From: an uncultured Opitutia bacterium
Lineage (GTDB): Bacteria; Verrucomicrobiota; Verrucomicrobiia; Opitutales; Opitutaceae
Direction: 5' to 3'
Assembly: GCA_903902745.1 (NCBI GenBank)
Contig: CAIUWA010000046.1
Location: 62,001-126,000, forward strand
Length of the DNA: 64,000 bases
Shown: piece after piece, positions 38,129 to 48,302 of the stretch
How positions within the stretch are numbered: the first letter of the stretch is position 1
How the letters are laid out: every line of letters starts with the position of its first letter
Translations under genes and position numbers: made by a program
The notes under the pieces: model-generated
What the model saw: only the letters and a program-made list of their open reading frames with translations
The model's database searches: none
Told to the model about the DNA's origin: nothing

Positions 38129-39970
38129 ATGAAATTCCCCTCCGCCTTGGTTTTCCTTGCCTTGCTGTCCGCGCGCCCGCTGGCCGCCCAGTCCGGAACC
38201 GTCAGTCTGCCCGAGCTCACGGTTTTTTCTTCCCAGGTGGCAAATCAGGAGCCCGTCGGCACCTTTGCCATGCCGGTGTCGGCCCTGAAGTTTGAACCGC
38301 GGGTTGATGTGCAGGTGCGCAACCTCGCCGAGGGCCAGGCGGACATCGCGGTCCGCGGCGGCATCTTTGAAAACACGGGCATCCGCCTCGGTGCGCTTTC
38401 GCTCTATGATCCCCAAACCGGGCACTATTTCGCCGAGATTCCGGTGGCTCCGGCGATGCTGGGCGCACCGGAGGTATTGACGGGGGCGGAGAATTCCCAG
38501 CGCGGCTGGAACGCCGAGGCGGGGACCATTGCGTACGGCTGGCGGCCCGTGCGCTCCGCAGGCTTCATCACGCTGGGCGGCGGCCAGTTCAACACGGATC
38601 ATGAGGAAGTTTATGAGGGTCGGGTCAGTGACACCCGCTTGGCCGGCCGCCGGGTGGCCGCCGATGCCTCCGTGGCGCGCTCCGCCTCGGATGGCTCAAT
38701 GCAATATGGGGAGAGCCGCTTCGACCGCGTCAGTGCCCGGGTGCAGCTGGTCGGCGCGGATGAGCAGACCGATCTGGTCTACGGATATCAGGCGAAGTTA
38801 TTCGGGTGGCCGAATCTTTACACGCCGTTCAAGTCCAATGAGACGGAAAACCTCCAGACGGTTCTCGTGGCGCTCAATCACCGTCGGCAATTCACTGGGG
38901 GTGACTTCATGGAATTCGGCGCCTACTGGCGGCGCAACAAGGATGATTATGCCTTCAACCGCTTCGCCCCCGTTGGTCCGGTGCATCCCTTCCAGCATAC
39001 CACCCGGGTCGCCGGCACCGCACTCGACGGCCGGGTCACGGTTGACGGCATCGGGCTCGGCTACAAGGCGGGTGTGATCCGCGACGACCTGCAATCCACT
39101 TCGCTGACCTTCGGCCGGTTTCACACCCGGACGTACACGACGGCGGGGCTTTTCCCCGAGAAGCGCTGGGAGCTTGACCAGGGTCGCGCGCTCGTCGCGA
39201 CCGCCGGGGCCACGTTTGACGACACGAATCATGACGGCTCCGCGGTTTCTCCTGTCTTTACGTTGGCCGAGGAACGCACCGGACCCGTTGCGGCGTGGCA
39301 GCGGTTTTACCTCTCCTACGCGGAGGCTTCCCAAGTCCCGACCTACACGGCGCTCAACTCCAATCCCGCCGCGGGCTTGTTTCGCGGCAATCCGAATCTG
39401 GGGCGGGAGAAGAGCCGGAACTTCGAACTGGGGATGAAGGGCACATGGGCCGGCTGGCAGACGGATGCCGCGGTGTTTTACCGACGCGACGACCGACTGG
39501 TGGATTGGACCTTCAAGACTGGCGTGACCGCGCGCACGGCCAATCCCGTTAACATCGATACGACTGGCGTGGAGCTTTTCAGCCGCCGGACTTTTAACCG
39601 GTACGATCTGGTTCTGGGTTATGCCTGGCTGACGAAGGACGCCGATTACGGCACGGCGGCCGTCGATGCGAGTTTCTACGCGCTCAACTATCCGCGGCAC
39701 CGGTTGACGGCTGCGATCACTGCGCGGCTCGGTGGCGGCTGGGAAATCCGCTTCGACAACGAAGCCCGCCTGCAGGCGGCCAACTTCCTGCGTACCACGC
39801 GCAAGGATGCCGTGATCAGCGCGCTGGGGGTATATTACCGTCCGCCCCAGACTCACAACCTGATGATCGGCGTCCAGGCGGACAACCTCTGGGATTCCGA
39901 TTATCAGGACGTGCCCACGGTGCCGGCGTCCAAGCGCCAGCTCACGGGCAGCGTGACTTACACGTGGTGA
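38129..39970 (+). CDS. TonB-dependent outer-membrane receptor
   Basis: Outer-membrane receptor of 613 residues. A signal peptide (SALVFLALLSARPLAAQSG) is followed by a TonB-box-like LPELTVFSS, a plug domain (VDVQVRNLAEGQADIAVRGG; AMLGAPEVLTGAENSQRG) and a beta-barrel with repeated aromatic strands, ending in aromatic Y-T-W as outer-membrane barrels do. It is at the small end for the family. The ligand (siderophore, cobalamin or carbohydrate) is not identifiable, and no transport operon or Fur/B12 riboswitch was recognised. It stands alone. Confidence 0.9.
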   Translation: MKFPSALVFLALLSARPLAAQSGTVSLPELTVFSSQVANQEPVGTFAMPVSALKFEPRVDVQVRNLAEGQADIAVRGGIFENTGIRLGALSLYDPQTGHYFAEIPVAPAMLGAPEVLTGAENSQRGWNAEAGTIAYGWRPVRSAGFITLGGGQFNTDHEEVYEGRVSDTRLAGRRVAADASVARSASDGSMQYGESRFDRVSARVQLVGADEQTDLVYGYQAKLFGWPNLYTPFKSNETENLQTVLVALNHRRQFTGGDFMEFGAYWRRNKDDYAFNRFAPVGPVHPFQHTTRVAGTALDGRVTVDGIGLGYKAGVIRDDLQSTSLTFGRFHTRTYTTAGLFPEKRWELDQGRALVATAGATFDDTNHDGSAVSPVFTLAEERTGPVAAWQRFYLSYAEASQVPTYTALNSNPAAGLFRGNPNLGREKSRNFELGMKGTWAGWQTDAAVFYRRDDRLVDWTFKTGVTARTANPVNIDTTGVELFSRRTFNRYDLVLGYAWLTKDADYGTAAVDASFYALNYPRHRLTAAITARLGGGWEIRFDNEARLQAANFLRTTRKDAVISALGVYYRPPQTHNLMIGVQADNLWDSDYQDVPTVPASKRQLTGSVTYTW

Positions 39971-40017
39971 TCCCGCGTAGAGGGTCGTGACTCTTTTGAA
40001 TTCGGACAGCCTCTGAG

Positions 40018-40113
40018 GGTGGAACGCTTTGTCCTCAACGCGTTGGAAATTCCGTTTACGTTAGATTGCAGACGGAGTTGAACAGTGCGTTGGAGACAAC
40101 GCGCTCCAGCTTC
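40018..40113. repeat. GGTGGAACGC...GTTGTCC palindrome pair
   Basis: Two opposed arms: GGTGGAACGCTTTGTCCTCA (40018) and GTTGGAGACAACGCGCTCCA (40089), about 45 bases apart. They match the elements at 48152-48237 and 52939-53020. The 219-base space between the TonB receptor and the M3 peptidase holds this element and no recognisable promoter. Confidence 0.7.
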
Positions 40114-40189
40114 AGACAAATGGAGTCTCTGCCAGCTGAGGCGTTGGCTTGCACGGAGCTGGGGATCGCGTTCTGTTGGCGGTTCTCTC

Positions 40190-42298
40190 ATGCCCAATCC
40201 ACTGCTCGATCCCGCCTTCAACGTCCGCTGGTCGCAGCTCACGCCGGAGATCATGGCGCCCGCCATCGAGGCGGCGCTGGAGCGGGCGCAGGGTGCGATC
40301 GATGCCATAGCCGCGCGCGACTCTGCGGCGCTGGACTACGAAAACACCTTCCTCGCGCTGGAGCGTGCTACGGAGGAACTCACGGTTGCGTGGGGCAAGA
40401 TCACCCACCTCCAGTCGGTCGCCGATTCGCCGGCCTTGCGCGAGGCGCACAATGCGCTGCTGCCGAAAGTCTCGGCCTTCTACGCGAAGATTCCGCTCAA
40501 CGCGGGACTCTGGCAGCGTCTCCGTGCGTTTGCCGGCACGCCGGCGGGGAGGGCGCTGGCGGGCATCCACCGTCGGTTCCTCGACGAAACCGTGGCCGAT
40601 TTCAAGCAGGCCGGTGCCGACCTGCCCGCCGAGAAGAGAACGCGGCTGGAGGCGTTGCAGAGCGAACTCGCGCAACTGACGCAGAAATATTCCGAGAACG
40701 TGCTGGATGCGACCAACGCCTGGCAACTCGTCATCGATGACGAGTCCCGGCTTGCAGGACTGCCCGCGCACGCGAAGGCCGCGGCCCGGCGCAGCGCAGA
40801 GGGCAAGGGCCTGGGCTCGGCGGACAAGCCGGCGTGGCGGTTCACGCTGCACATGCCCTCGCAGGAGCCAGTGATGATCTACGCGGAGGACGAAGGCCTG
40901 CGGCGCGAAATGTGGACCGCCGCCACCGCGGTCGGAGCGCAGGCCCCGCACGACAACACCGAGCTCATCCGGCGCATCCTGACGTTGCGCGCGGAGAAGG
41001 CCGCGCTGCTGGGTCAGCCGCATTTTGGCGATCTCGTCCTGCAGCGCCGGATGGCGAAGAGCGCGGAGCGCGCGCTGGCGTTCATTGAGGACATGAAGGT
41101 CCGGGCAGAGGCGGCGTTTGCGCAGGAGTGCCGCGAGCTGGAAGAATTCAAGGCGCAGCAACTGGGCCAGCCGGTCTCGACGCTGAAGGCGTGGGAAGTC
41201 GGCTTCTGGGCCGAGAAGCTGCGGCAGGCGCGCTACGCGTTCGACGAGGAGGCGCTCCGGCCGTATCTGCCGATGGATCGCGTGATCGCCGGCCTCTTCG
41301 AGTTGGTGCGGCGTGTATTCGGGCTGAAGGTCATGGAACGGCCCTCCGCCGCCGGGACTTCTGCGGGAGTGCCCTCCGTAGCTTTGGCGAAGGAGGGCTG
41401 CGTGGAAACGTGGCATCCCGAGGTGAAATTCTATGACATGCACGACGCGCGAGGCCGGCACGTGGGCTCGTTTTATGCCGACTGGCATCCGCGCGAGTCG
41501 AAGCGCGGCGGCGCGTGGATGGGCTACCTGATTACCGGTGGCCCGACCCCGGACGGTGGACGCGCCCCCCATCTTGGCTATATCTGCGGCAACATGACAC
41601 CGCCGGTAGGCGGGCGTCCGGCGCTGCTCACCCATCGCGAGGTGGAGACCATCTTCCACGAATTCGGCCACCTGTTGCACCACCTGCTGGGCGAGGTGGA
41701 GATCAAGTCGCTGAACGGCGTGAACGTCGCGTGGGACTTCGTGGAGCTGCCCTCGCAGATGATGGAGAACTGGACCTGGGAGCGGGAGAGTCTCGATCTG
41801 TTTGCGCGACATCATGAGACCGGGGCGCCGATCCCGGAGGAGATTTTTGCCAAGATGACCGCGGCGCGAAACTTCCGCTCGGCCTGCGCCGTGATGCGGC
41901 AGGTGCAGCTGGCGAAGATGGACCTGCTGCTGCACATGCGCACGGCGGAGTTCCTGGACGGCGACATCGAGACAAAGACGCGCGCGGCCATTGCCGACTG
42001 CATGGTACCCACGGAACCGCCGGCGCGGACGATCATGCGGCGGTTCACCCATATTTTTGCCGACCCGGTCGGCTACGCGGCGGGTTATTATTCCTACAAG
42101 TGGGCCGAGGTGCTCGACGCGGATGCGTTCAGCCGGTTCAAACGCGACGGCCTTTTCAACGCGCAGACCGGCGCGGCGTTCGTGGAGAACATCCTGAGCA
42201 AGGGCAACTCGGCGGAACCGATGGAGCTCTACCGGGCGTTCATGGGCCGCGAGCCCGACCTGCGGGCGCTGCTGGTGCGATCCGGCTTGGCGGCGTGA
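40190..42298 (+). CDS. M3-family zinc oligopeptidase (oligopeptidase A-like)
   Basis: Cytoplasmic thimet-type oligopeptidase of 702 residues. The zinc site HEFGHLLHH starts at H490 (E491, H494) with the downstream E519 in AWDFVELPSQ. Flanking family sequence includes WHPEVKFYDMHD and GAWMGYL. Residues 394-404 (VPSVALAKEGC) are encoded by a copy of the CCGTAGCTTTGGCGAAGG repeat flanked by CCCTCC/GGAGGG, so the stretch before VETWHPEV appears to be an in-frame insertion. The start is ATG 40190; the upstream frame covers repeat DNA. It is followed by tamB. Confidence 0.92.
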   Translation: MPNPLLDPAFNVRWSQLTPEIMAPAIEAALERAQGAIDAIAARDSAALDYENTFLALERATEELTVAWGKITHLQSVADSPALREAHNALLPKVSAFYAKIPLNAGLWQRLRAFAGTPAGRALAGIHRRFLDETVADFKQAGADLPAEKRTRLEALQSELAQLTQKYSENVLDATNAWQLVIDDESRLAGLPAHAKAAARRSAEGKGLGSADKPAWRFTLHMPSQEPVMIYAEDEGLRREMWTAATAVGAQAPHDNTELIRRILTLRAEKAALLGQPHFGDLVLQRRMAKSAERALAFIEDMKVRAEAAFAQECRELEEFKAQQLGQPVSTLKAWEVGFWAEKLRQARYAFDEEALRPYLPMDRVIAGLFELVRRVFGLKVMERPSAAGTSAGVPSVALAKEGCVETWHPEVKFYDMHDARGRHVGSFYADWHPRESKRGGAWMGYLITGGPTPDGGRAPHLGYICGNMTPPVGGRPALLTHREVETIFHEFGHLLHHLLGEVEIKSLNGVNVAWDFVELPSQMMENWTWERESLDLFARHHETGAPIPEEIFAKMTAARNFRSACAVMRQVQLAKMDLLLHMRTAEFLDGDIETKTRAAIADCMVPTEPPARTIMRRFTHIFADPVGYAAGYYSYKWAEVLDADAFSRFKRDGLFNAQTGAAFVENILSKGNSAEPMELYRAFMGREPDLRALLVRSGLAA
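41372..41397. repeat. CCGTAGCTTTGGCGAAGG repeat inside M3 peptidase gene
   Basis: CCCTCCGTAGCTTTGGCGAA followed by GGAGGG. The central 16 bases are the same as in the intergenic element at 18115-18133. The CCCTCC/GGAGGG ends pair, giving a hairpin. It lies in the coding sequence without breaking the frame. Confidence 0.8.
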
Positions 42299-42335
42299 TT
42301 TTGCGTGCAACCTCTTGGTGGGCCGTCGGTCTGGC

Positions 42336-45300
42336 ATGAGCATGCGCCGGTGGTTGAAAATCCTCCTGGGGGCCATTGCCGTGCTCGGCGTGGCTCTTGT
42401 GGCCTTGCCGTGGTGGCTGGGCGCGGCGGCGCGTCCGGTCGCTCGCCACTGGGGTCTGGACATCGGCGGGTATGAGCGGATCGGCTACGCGCGGTTTGCG
42501 ATAACAAACGTCACTTATTCCCGGCCGGGTGTGACGGTGACGGCGGCGCGCGTGGAAACTGATACCCCGCTCCTCTGGGGCTGGCGGAAGACTTTTGGCC
42601 ACGGTTCGCCTGCCGCCGTAACGCACTGGGCTGTGGTGGCCACCGGTCAGTCGGAGAAGGAGAAGAAATCAACCAGCCAGATGGGAATGGTACAGCTGCA
42701 TGCCCTGCTGAACCGGATCCAATCATATCTGCAACGCTGGCTGCCCGAGGCGGCGGCGCGGGAGGGCTCCGTGCGCTGGCCGCTGGGCGGCCTTTCGCTG
42801 GACGAGGCGAAGTGGGATGGCCGGACGCTACAATTTAGCGGCCTCGGCTGGCCGCACGGAAAAGTGGACGGCCGCGTTCTCTTTGAGAACGACAAAACCA
42901 TTTCCGCCGAGGTGAACCAGACCGGTGAATTGCGCGCGCGCGTGCGGTGGACCGGGGTGGAGGCGACGGGCGAATTTTCGGCGTGGACGCAGGCCATGCC
43001 GGTGCGGGCGCGCTTCGGCGAGCACGGCTGGCTCCCGGTGGAGGCGAGCGCAGAGGCGGTCAACTGGACCGTGCCGTCGACCAGCATCGGGCTCGGCGGC
43101 CAATATGGCCCGCTGCACGGTGACGGGCACGCGACCTGGCGCGATGAACGATTTCAAGTCTCGGTGCAGGCGGCGGCGGAGCCGCTGAAGGCGGGCGGCG
43201 TGCCGGCGCTGGCCTTGCGCGGGGAGGCGAATGGCGACCGGGAGTCGTGGACGATCACCGCGCTGCATCTCGCGGCGCCGTTTGCCACCGCGGATTTGAG
43301 CGGGCCGGTGAACGTGGGCTTTGACGGACGCGTGCGCTCCGGTCCGGCGCGGCTGTTGTTCGAGGCGGATCTGGCCAAGCAGCCGTGGTTCGAGGCGCGC
43401 GGCCGTGGCACGGGCGAAGTCCGACTCACCGCCGGGGTGGGCGATCCGGTGGCGGCGGCCTTCACGGGCGAGATTGAAGGCATCGCCTGGCGCGAGGTGG
43501 CGGTGGAGCGTGCATCCCTGCGCGGTGCGCTCACGTGGCCGCGGCTCAAGCTGGAGCGCATCGAAATCGTGCTGGATGCCACGAGCCGGGCGACCTTGCA
43601 GGGCGGCTACGATTTTTTGGCGAAGACGGTGGACGACGCGAAGGCGGAGGGTCGGGTGACGCCGGCGTGGTTGCAGCGCTGGCTGCCCGAGGGGGTGACG
43701 TTTGAAACTGCTGACTTCAACGCCACGGCCAAGGGACCGATCGCGGAGCTTGAGCATGCCGGTGAACTGCGGGTCGCCGCCGTGCAGCTTCCCCGCCTCA
43801 AGCCGATCCAGGCCAACGCGACCTGGCAGGCGAGGGGCAAGGCTGTGGAAAATGCGGCGATCCATCTCGCCGCGGGCGCCACGACACTCGATCTGGCCGG
43901 CGTGGTGCTGGCCGACGGCGCCTCCTTGAAGTCGTTGCGCTTCGCTCCCGGCGGCAAGGAAGTCTGGCAACTCGCAGCACCGGCGATGATCGGCTGGTCA
44001 CCGACGTGGCACATCGAGGGCTTGCACCTGGAAGGCCCGGAGACACGCCTGGCCGCGGATGGACGGGGAGGCGAGGGCGGGACCTTTCACCTGGAGATCG
44101 ACCAGTTGAATGCGGCATGGTGGGGCGACTTGATCGCGCTGCCTGGGCCGGCCTGGCAGGTGCAAAGCCTGCGATTGGACGCCGGCTCCAACGGGGGAAA
44201 TCTGACATTTGCCCTCAATGCGCAGGGTGAAATCGAGCTTTCAACCCAGCGGGCCAAAGTATCCCTGGCCGCCACCGGCGACGGGACCGGCGTGCGGTTG
44301 ACGGAATTGAAAGTCAGCGAGGACCAGCGAGTGCTTGCGCAGATCCAAGGACGCCTGCCGGTCACGTGGGACATGCGCAACCAGCCCCACCTGAAGCTGG
44401 ACCAGGATGCACCCCTTGAACTGCAGGCGACCACGGATCCCGCGTCCCCCTTTTGGCCCGCGCTGGCAAAGACCTTTGGCGCCAGTCTCACCGGGCTGAT
44501 GGCGGAGGCGAACGTGCGCGGGACGCTGCACCAGCCGGCCGGCGATCTCAAGGTGGCGCTTGAGCGCCTCGCGATCGAACCGGGGCAGGGCAAACTCACG
44601 CTGCCGGCGGTCGAAAAACTAACCCTGACCGCGCACGCGGAGCGGGGCGTGCTCACGCTCGATGACCTGACGGCCAAGCTGGATGGGCAGCCGCTCCACG
44701 CAAGCGGCCATGTGCCGATGGATGACGCGCGCTGGAAGCAGCTGTTGACCGACCGCGCGAGGTTTGACTGGAAGGCCGCGGAGGGGCGGATTGATATCGC
44801 GGAAGCGGAGCTGGCTCCGCTGGCGCGTTTTGCCCCGGAATATCTCGCAACGCAGGGAAAGCTGGAAGTACACGCGGCATTTTCGGGCGGAAATCTTTCG
44901 GGTGAACTCAAGCTGCGGGACGCCGCAACGCGCCCGCTGGCCGCACTCGGGATCGTGCAGGAGATTACGGCGGATGTGTCGCTCAACGGGCGCACGCTGA
45001 ACCTTCGCTCCTTTACGGGAAAGCTCGGCGGCCAGCCGGTCACGCTGCAAGGGAGCGTGGAATTGCCCGCGGGAGGCGGACTGCGCTATGCGCTGACACT
45101 GAAGGGCGAGAGCATACCCCTCGTGCGCCGCGCCGGCATCCTGGTGCGCAGCGACCTCGATTTGCGCGCCGAGACCGACGCCGCCGGCATCACCCGCATT
45201 TCCGGCCTCGTGAACGTGACCGACGGCCTGTTGCTGTCCGACCTGCGGGCGCTGCTGCCAAGCGGCGAGCGCGGCGTGGCGCGGCCACCGCCCTATTTTG

Positions 45301-45977
45301 CGGTCGAGGCGGAGCCTTTTGCACGCTGGCCGCTCGCCGTGGAATTGCGGGCCAATGGCACGGTGCGCGTCCGCTCGGCGCTCTTCAACGGCAAGGCTTC
45401 CGCGCGCTTCATGCTCGGCGGCACCCTCGGCGCCCCCCGCGCGATCGGTGAGGTGAACATCGACGGGGGCGAGGTGGTTTTCCCCTTTGTGACCTTCAAG
45501 GTGCAACTGGGCACGCTGCGGCTGACGGCGGCGGATCCTTATCATCCGATTTTGAACGTGACCGCGATGGCACGTCGTTATGGCTATGACCTGCACATGG
45601 AAGCCCACGGCCCGGCCGATGCCCCGCAGCTCGCCTTCACCGCCAATCCCGCGCTGGGCTCGGAGCAGGTGCTGCTGATGGTGATGGCGGGTCAGGCCCC
45701 GACCGAGGACCTGACCGCGAGCACGGGAGGCCAGCGGCTGACGAAGATCGGCACTTATTTCGGCCAGAGCCTGATCCAGGAATTTGGCGGCGGCGACCGC
45801 CTGGAAATCATGTCGGGTGAACGCGTGTCCGAAAAGGGCCACGAGACCTACCAGCTCGAATACAAGCTCAACGACCGCTGGACTGCGGTGGGCGAGTACG
45901 ACGAGTTCGACCATTTCAACGCCGGCCTCAAATGGCGCATCTACAAGACCGGGGAGGATAAACGTGCGGGTAAATAA
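42336..45977 (+). CDS. tamB: TamB-like translocation and assembly module protein
   Basis: AsmA/TamB-type bridge protein of 1213 residues. An N-terminal inner-membrane anchor (LKILLGAIAVLGVALVALPW) is followed by a very long beta-rich periplasmic body and a C-terminal DUF490 domain (GGTLGAPRAIGEVNIDGGEV; TANPALGSEQVLLMVMAGQ; GGDRLEIMSGERVSEKG). It is expected to span the periplasm and serve outer-membrane protein insertion or lipid transport together with TamA. The next gene, a TamA homologue, starts inside its 3' end (45964), which supports co-translation. Confidence 0.92.
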   Translation: MSMRRWLKILLGAIAVLGVALVALPWWLGAAARPVARHWGLDIGGYERIGYARFAITNVTYSRPGVTVTAARVETDTPLLWGWRKTFGHGSPAAVTHWAVVATGQSEKEKKSTSQMGMVQLHALLNRIQSYLQRWLPEAAAREGSVRWPLGGLSLDEAKWDGRTLQFSGLGWPHGKVDGRVLFENDKTISAEVNQTGELRARVRWTGVEATGEFSAWTQAMPVRARFGEHGWLPVEASAEAVNWTVPSTSIGLGGQYGPLHGDGHATWRDERFQVSVQAAAEPLKAGGVPALALRGEANGDRESWTITALHLAAPFATADLSGPVNVGFDGRVRSGPARLLFEADLAKQPWFEARGRGTGEVRLTAGVGDPVAAAFTGEIEGIAWREVAVERASLRGALTWPRLKLERIEIVLDATSRATLQGGYDFLAKTVDDAKAEGRVTPAWLQRWLPEGVTFETADFNATAKGPIAELEHAGELRVAAVQLPRLKPIQANATWQARGKAVENAAIHLAAGATTLDLAGVVLADGASLKSLRFAPGGKEVWQLAAPAMIGWSPTWHIEGLHLEGPETRLAADGRGGEGGTFHLEIDQLNAAWWGDLIALPGPAWQVQSLRLDAGSNGGNLTFALNAQGEIELSTQRAKVSLAATGDGTGVRLTELKVSEDQRVLAQIQGRLPVTWDMRNQPHLKLDQDAPLELQATTDPASPFWPALAKTFGASLTGLMAEANVRGTLHQPAGDLKVALERLAIEPGQGKLTLPAVEKLTLTAHAERGVLTLDDLTAKLDGQPLHASGHVPMDDARWKQLLTDRARFDWKAAEGRIDIAEAELAPLARFAPEYLATQGKLEVHAAFSGGNLSGELKLRDAATRPLAALGIVQEITADVSLNGRTLNLRSFTGKLGGQPVTLQGSVELPAGGGLRYALTLKGESIPLVRRAGILVRSDLDLRAETDAAGITRISGLVNVTDGLLLSDLRALLPSGERGVARPPPYFAVEAEPFARWPLAVELRANGTVRVRSALFNGKASARFMLGGTLGAPRAIGEVNIDGGEVVFPFVTFKVQLGTLRLTAADPYHPILNVTAMARRYGYDLHMEAHGPADAPQLAFTANPALGSEQVLLMVMAGQAPTEDLTASTGGQRLTKIGTYFGQSLIQEFGGGDRLEIMSGERVSEKGHETYQLEYKLNDRWTAVGEYDEFDHFNAGLKWRIYKTGEDKRAGK

Positions 45978-48105
45978 TCTATCCCGGCCCGGTGGCCTCG
46001 GGCGCAAGGTGCAGCTGGCAACAATGATTATGCTGCTGGCCTGCGCTGGCGGGACGGTCACTGCGGAAGAGCCGGCGGAGGCGAAGCCGGCCGAGCTGCG
46101 CGTCCAGGGCCTGGGCTGGCTGCGCAATCGGGAGTTGCGGCAGAGCCTGCTGCTGCTCCTCGGCGAGCAGCGGCGCGCGACGCTCGATGCAAACACGATG
46201 GAGGACGCGGCGATGATTGTCTTCTCGGCCCTGACGGAGGACGGCTATTTCGAACCGCTGATCGATCTGGAAGTGACCGAGCCGGCGAGACCAACCGCGC
46301 ATTACGTCCTCGATCCCCAGCTCGACCATCCGCTGCCCCGGCCGCAGGCGGCGTCGAAGGTCACGCTGCACGTCAAGCCCGGCAAGCGCTTCACGCTCAC
46401 GGAGGTGAAGTTCGACGGGCTCACGGCGCTGAAGGAGGATGATGCCCGGGTCTTTTTCCGCGGGGAAAATGCATTGCTCTTCCTCGGCTCGGAGCGGGCC
46501 TATTCACCGGCGCGACTGAAGCGGTCGGCGGCCAACCTGCAGGAGGAAATGCGCCGGCAGGGTTATGCGGACGTGGACGTGGAGGTGGACGGGGTGGAAA
46601 TCAACCATGACACCGGCGCCGTGCGCGTGCATGTGGCCGTGGCCGAGGGCGCGATCTGGCGGGTGACGGCGCTGAATTATGGGGAGGGGCTGGACGGTGA
46701 AATTCCGGCGGGCCTTGAAACCGGCCGGCTGGGCAAGCCGTGGTCATCGCTGTGGCGGCAGGATATGGAGACGGCGATCCGCCGCTGGTATTATCAGCGC
46801 GGGCATCCGGATGTGACGGTGACCCTGGAGGCGCGACCCACTGAAGCCATGAACGGAGTGCGGGCCATAACGATCGTGGCCCATGTTGCACCGGGCCCTG
46901 CTGTGACCCTGGGTAAAGTTCACTTTGAGGGAGTGAAACGCACCCATGAATCGGTGCTGCGGCCGCTCGTGGCGGCGAAGCCGGGGGCACCGCTCAACCC
47001 GATCGAGATGGAGGAGGGCCAGTTTCGTCTTTCGCGCCTCGGCGTTTTCAGCTCGGTCGATCTCGGCTACGACCCGGCCGGCGGGACGACGCGCGACGCG
47101 GTCTATCACCTGGTGGAGGGCAGCCGGCGCGACGCGAGCCTGCTGTTCGGCTACGGCAGCTATGAGCAGCTGCGGGGGGGCATCGAGATGCGCGCCTACA
47201 ACCTGCTCGGCCGCGCGCACCACAGCACCTTTGAGCTGGTGCAATCGATGAAGAGCACGCGGGGCGAATACGATTACACCGTGCCGGAGCTTTTCGGCAG
47301 CTCGGTCGATGGCACGGCGAAGGCGTTTGGCCTGCGTCGGGAGGAACTGTCGTTCCTGCGCGAGGAGTACGGCGTGAATCTGTCCATCGCGATGCCACTG
47401 AAGCGCCTGGGCCTCGACGTGACGACGGGCTACACCTTCAAGCGGTTGCGCAGCACGAATAATTCCCTCGCCACAAATCCGGTGGACCGCGTGCAGACGG
47501 ACGTGGCGATCGTGGATTTCGGCCTGGCGCGCGACCGCCGGGACAATCCACTGACGCCGCACCATGGCTACCGGATTTTTGCGCAGGTCGAGGATGCGAA
47601 CCGGATGCTGGGCAGCCAGGTGGATTACCAGCGGCTGCAGTTTGGCGCGTCCTACCACACGGCGTGGGGCCGCACCCGCTGGTTTCACGTCGGCTTCACG
47701 CACAACTTGCTCACGACGCTGGGTTCGCCCAACGACAGCCAGCTGCCGGTGAACGTGCGCTTTTTCCCCGGAGGGGACAATTCGATCCGCGGCTACCGGG
47801 AGGGCGCGGCCGCCCCGCGCGCGCCCGACGGACAGTTTCTCGGCGCGAAAACGACGATGGTGCTCAACCTCGAGCTGGAGCAGGCGATGACGTCGAAGTG
47901 GTCCATCGTCGCGTTCAGCGATTCACTCGGTATGGCGACCCGCATGGCGCATTATCCGTTTGACGAGCGCCTGTACTCCGTGGGCCTGGGTCTGCGCTAC
48001 CAGACCATCGTCGGTCCGATCCGGCTCGAGTATGGGCGAAACCTGAACCCCCGGCCGCTGGATTCGCACGGGACCCTGCTGTTTTCGATCGGATTTCCGT
48101 TTTGA
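45964..48105 (+). CDS. tamA: TamA-like outer-membrane assembly protein
   Basis: BamA/TamA-family barrel protein of about 713 residues. Starting from GTG 45964, with GGGAGG at 45954-45959, it has a signal sequence (QLATMIMLLACAGGTVTAEE), POTRA-type repeats (TLHVKPGKRFTLTEVKFDGL; GPAVTLGKVHFEGVKRTHE) and a bacterial surface antigen barrel with the family motif SIRGYREG and an aromatic C-terminus (ISF-type SIGFPF). The start lies inside the end of tamB, so the two are coupled. The gene order tamB-tamA is the reverse of the E. coli order. Confidence 0.9.
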   Translation: MRVNNLSRPGGLGRKVQLATMIMLLACAGGTVTAEEPAEAKPAELRVQGLGWLRNRELRQSLLLLLGEQRRATLDANTMEDAAMIVFSALTEDGYFEPLIDLEVTEPARPTAHYVLDPQLDHPLPRPQAASKVTLHVKPGKRFTLTEVKFDGLTALKEDDARVFFRGENALLFLGSERAYSPARLKRSAANLQEEMRRQGYADVDVEVDGVEINHDTGAVRVHVAVAEGAIWRVTALNYGEGLDGEIPAGLETGRLGKPWSSLWRQDMETAIRRWYYQRGHPDVTVTLEARPTEAMNGVRAITIVAHVAPGPAVTLGKVHFEGVKRTHESVLRPLVAAKPGAPLNPIEMEEGQFRLSRLGVFSSVDLGYDPAGGTTRDAVYHLVEGSRRDASLLFGYGSYEQLRGGIEMRAYNLLGRAHHSTFELVQSMKSTRGEYDYTVPELFGSSVDGTAKAFGLRREELSFLREEYGVNLSIAMPLKRLGLDVTTGYTFKRLRSTNNSLATNPVDRVQTDVAIVDFGLARDRRDNPLTPHHGYRIFAQVEDANRMLGSQVDYQRLQFGASYHTAWGRTRWFHVGFTHNLLTTLGSPNDSQLPVNVRFFPGGDNSIRGYREGAAAPRAPDGQFLGAKTTMVLNLELEQAMTSKWSIVAFSDSLGMATRMAHYPFDERLYSVGLGLRYQTIVGPIRLEYGRNLNPRPLDSHGTLLFSIGFPF

Positions 48106-48151
48106 GCCCGATCCAGTCGATCCGGTTTCACGCGAAGCCGCGAAGATCGCG

Positions 48152-48237
48152 AAGGTGGAGCGTGTTGTCCCCAACGCGCTGAGGCGATCCGCGCACACTG
48201 GAGCAAGGACGGAGCCGAACAACGCGTTCCACCTTTC
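48152..48237. repeat. AGGTGGAGCG...GTTGTCC palindrome pair
   Basis: Arms AAGGTGGAGCGTGTTGTCCC (48152) and GAACAACGCGTTCCACCTTT (48217-48236) are inverted copies. The element fills much of the 197-base space between tamA and the cupin gene. Similar elements are at 40018-40113 and 52939-53020. Confidence 0.75.
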
Positions 48238-48302
48238 GAATCTCAAAACCCGCACGAAATATTTGGTCGCCGATGACAGCCAGTCCCGCGTAAGCAGTTG
48301 CC

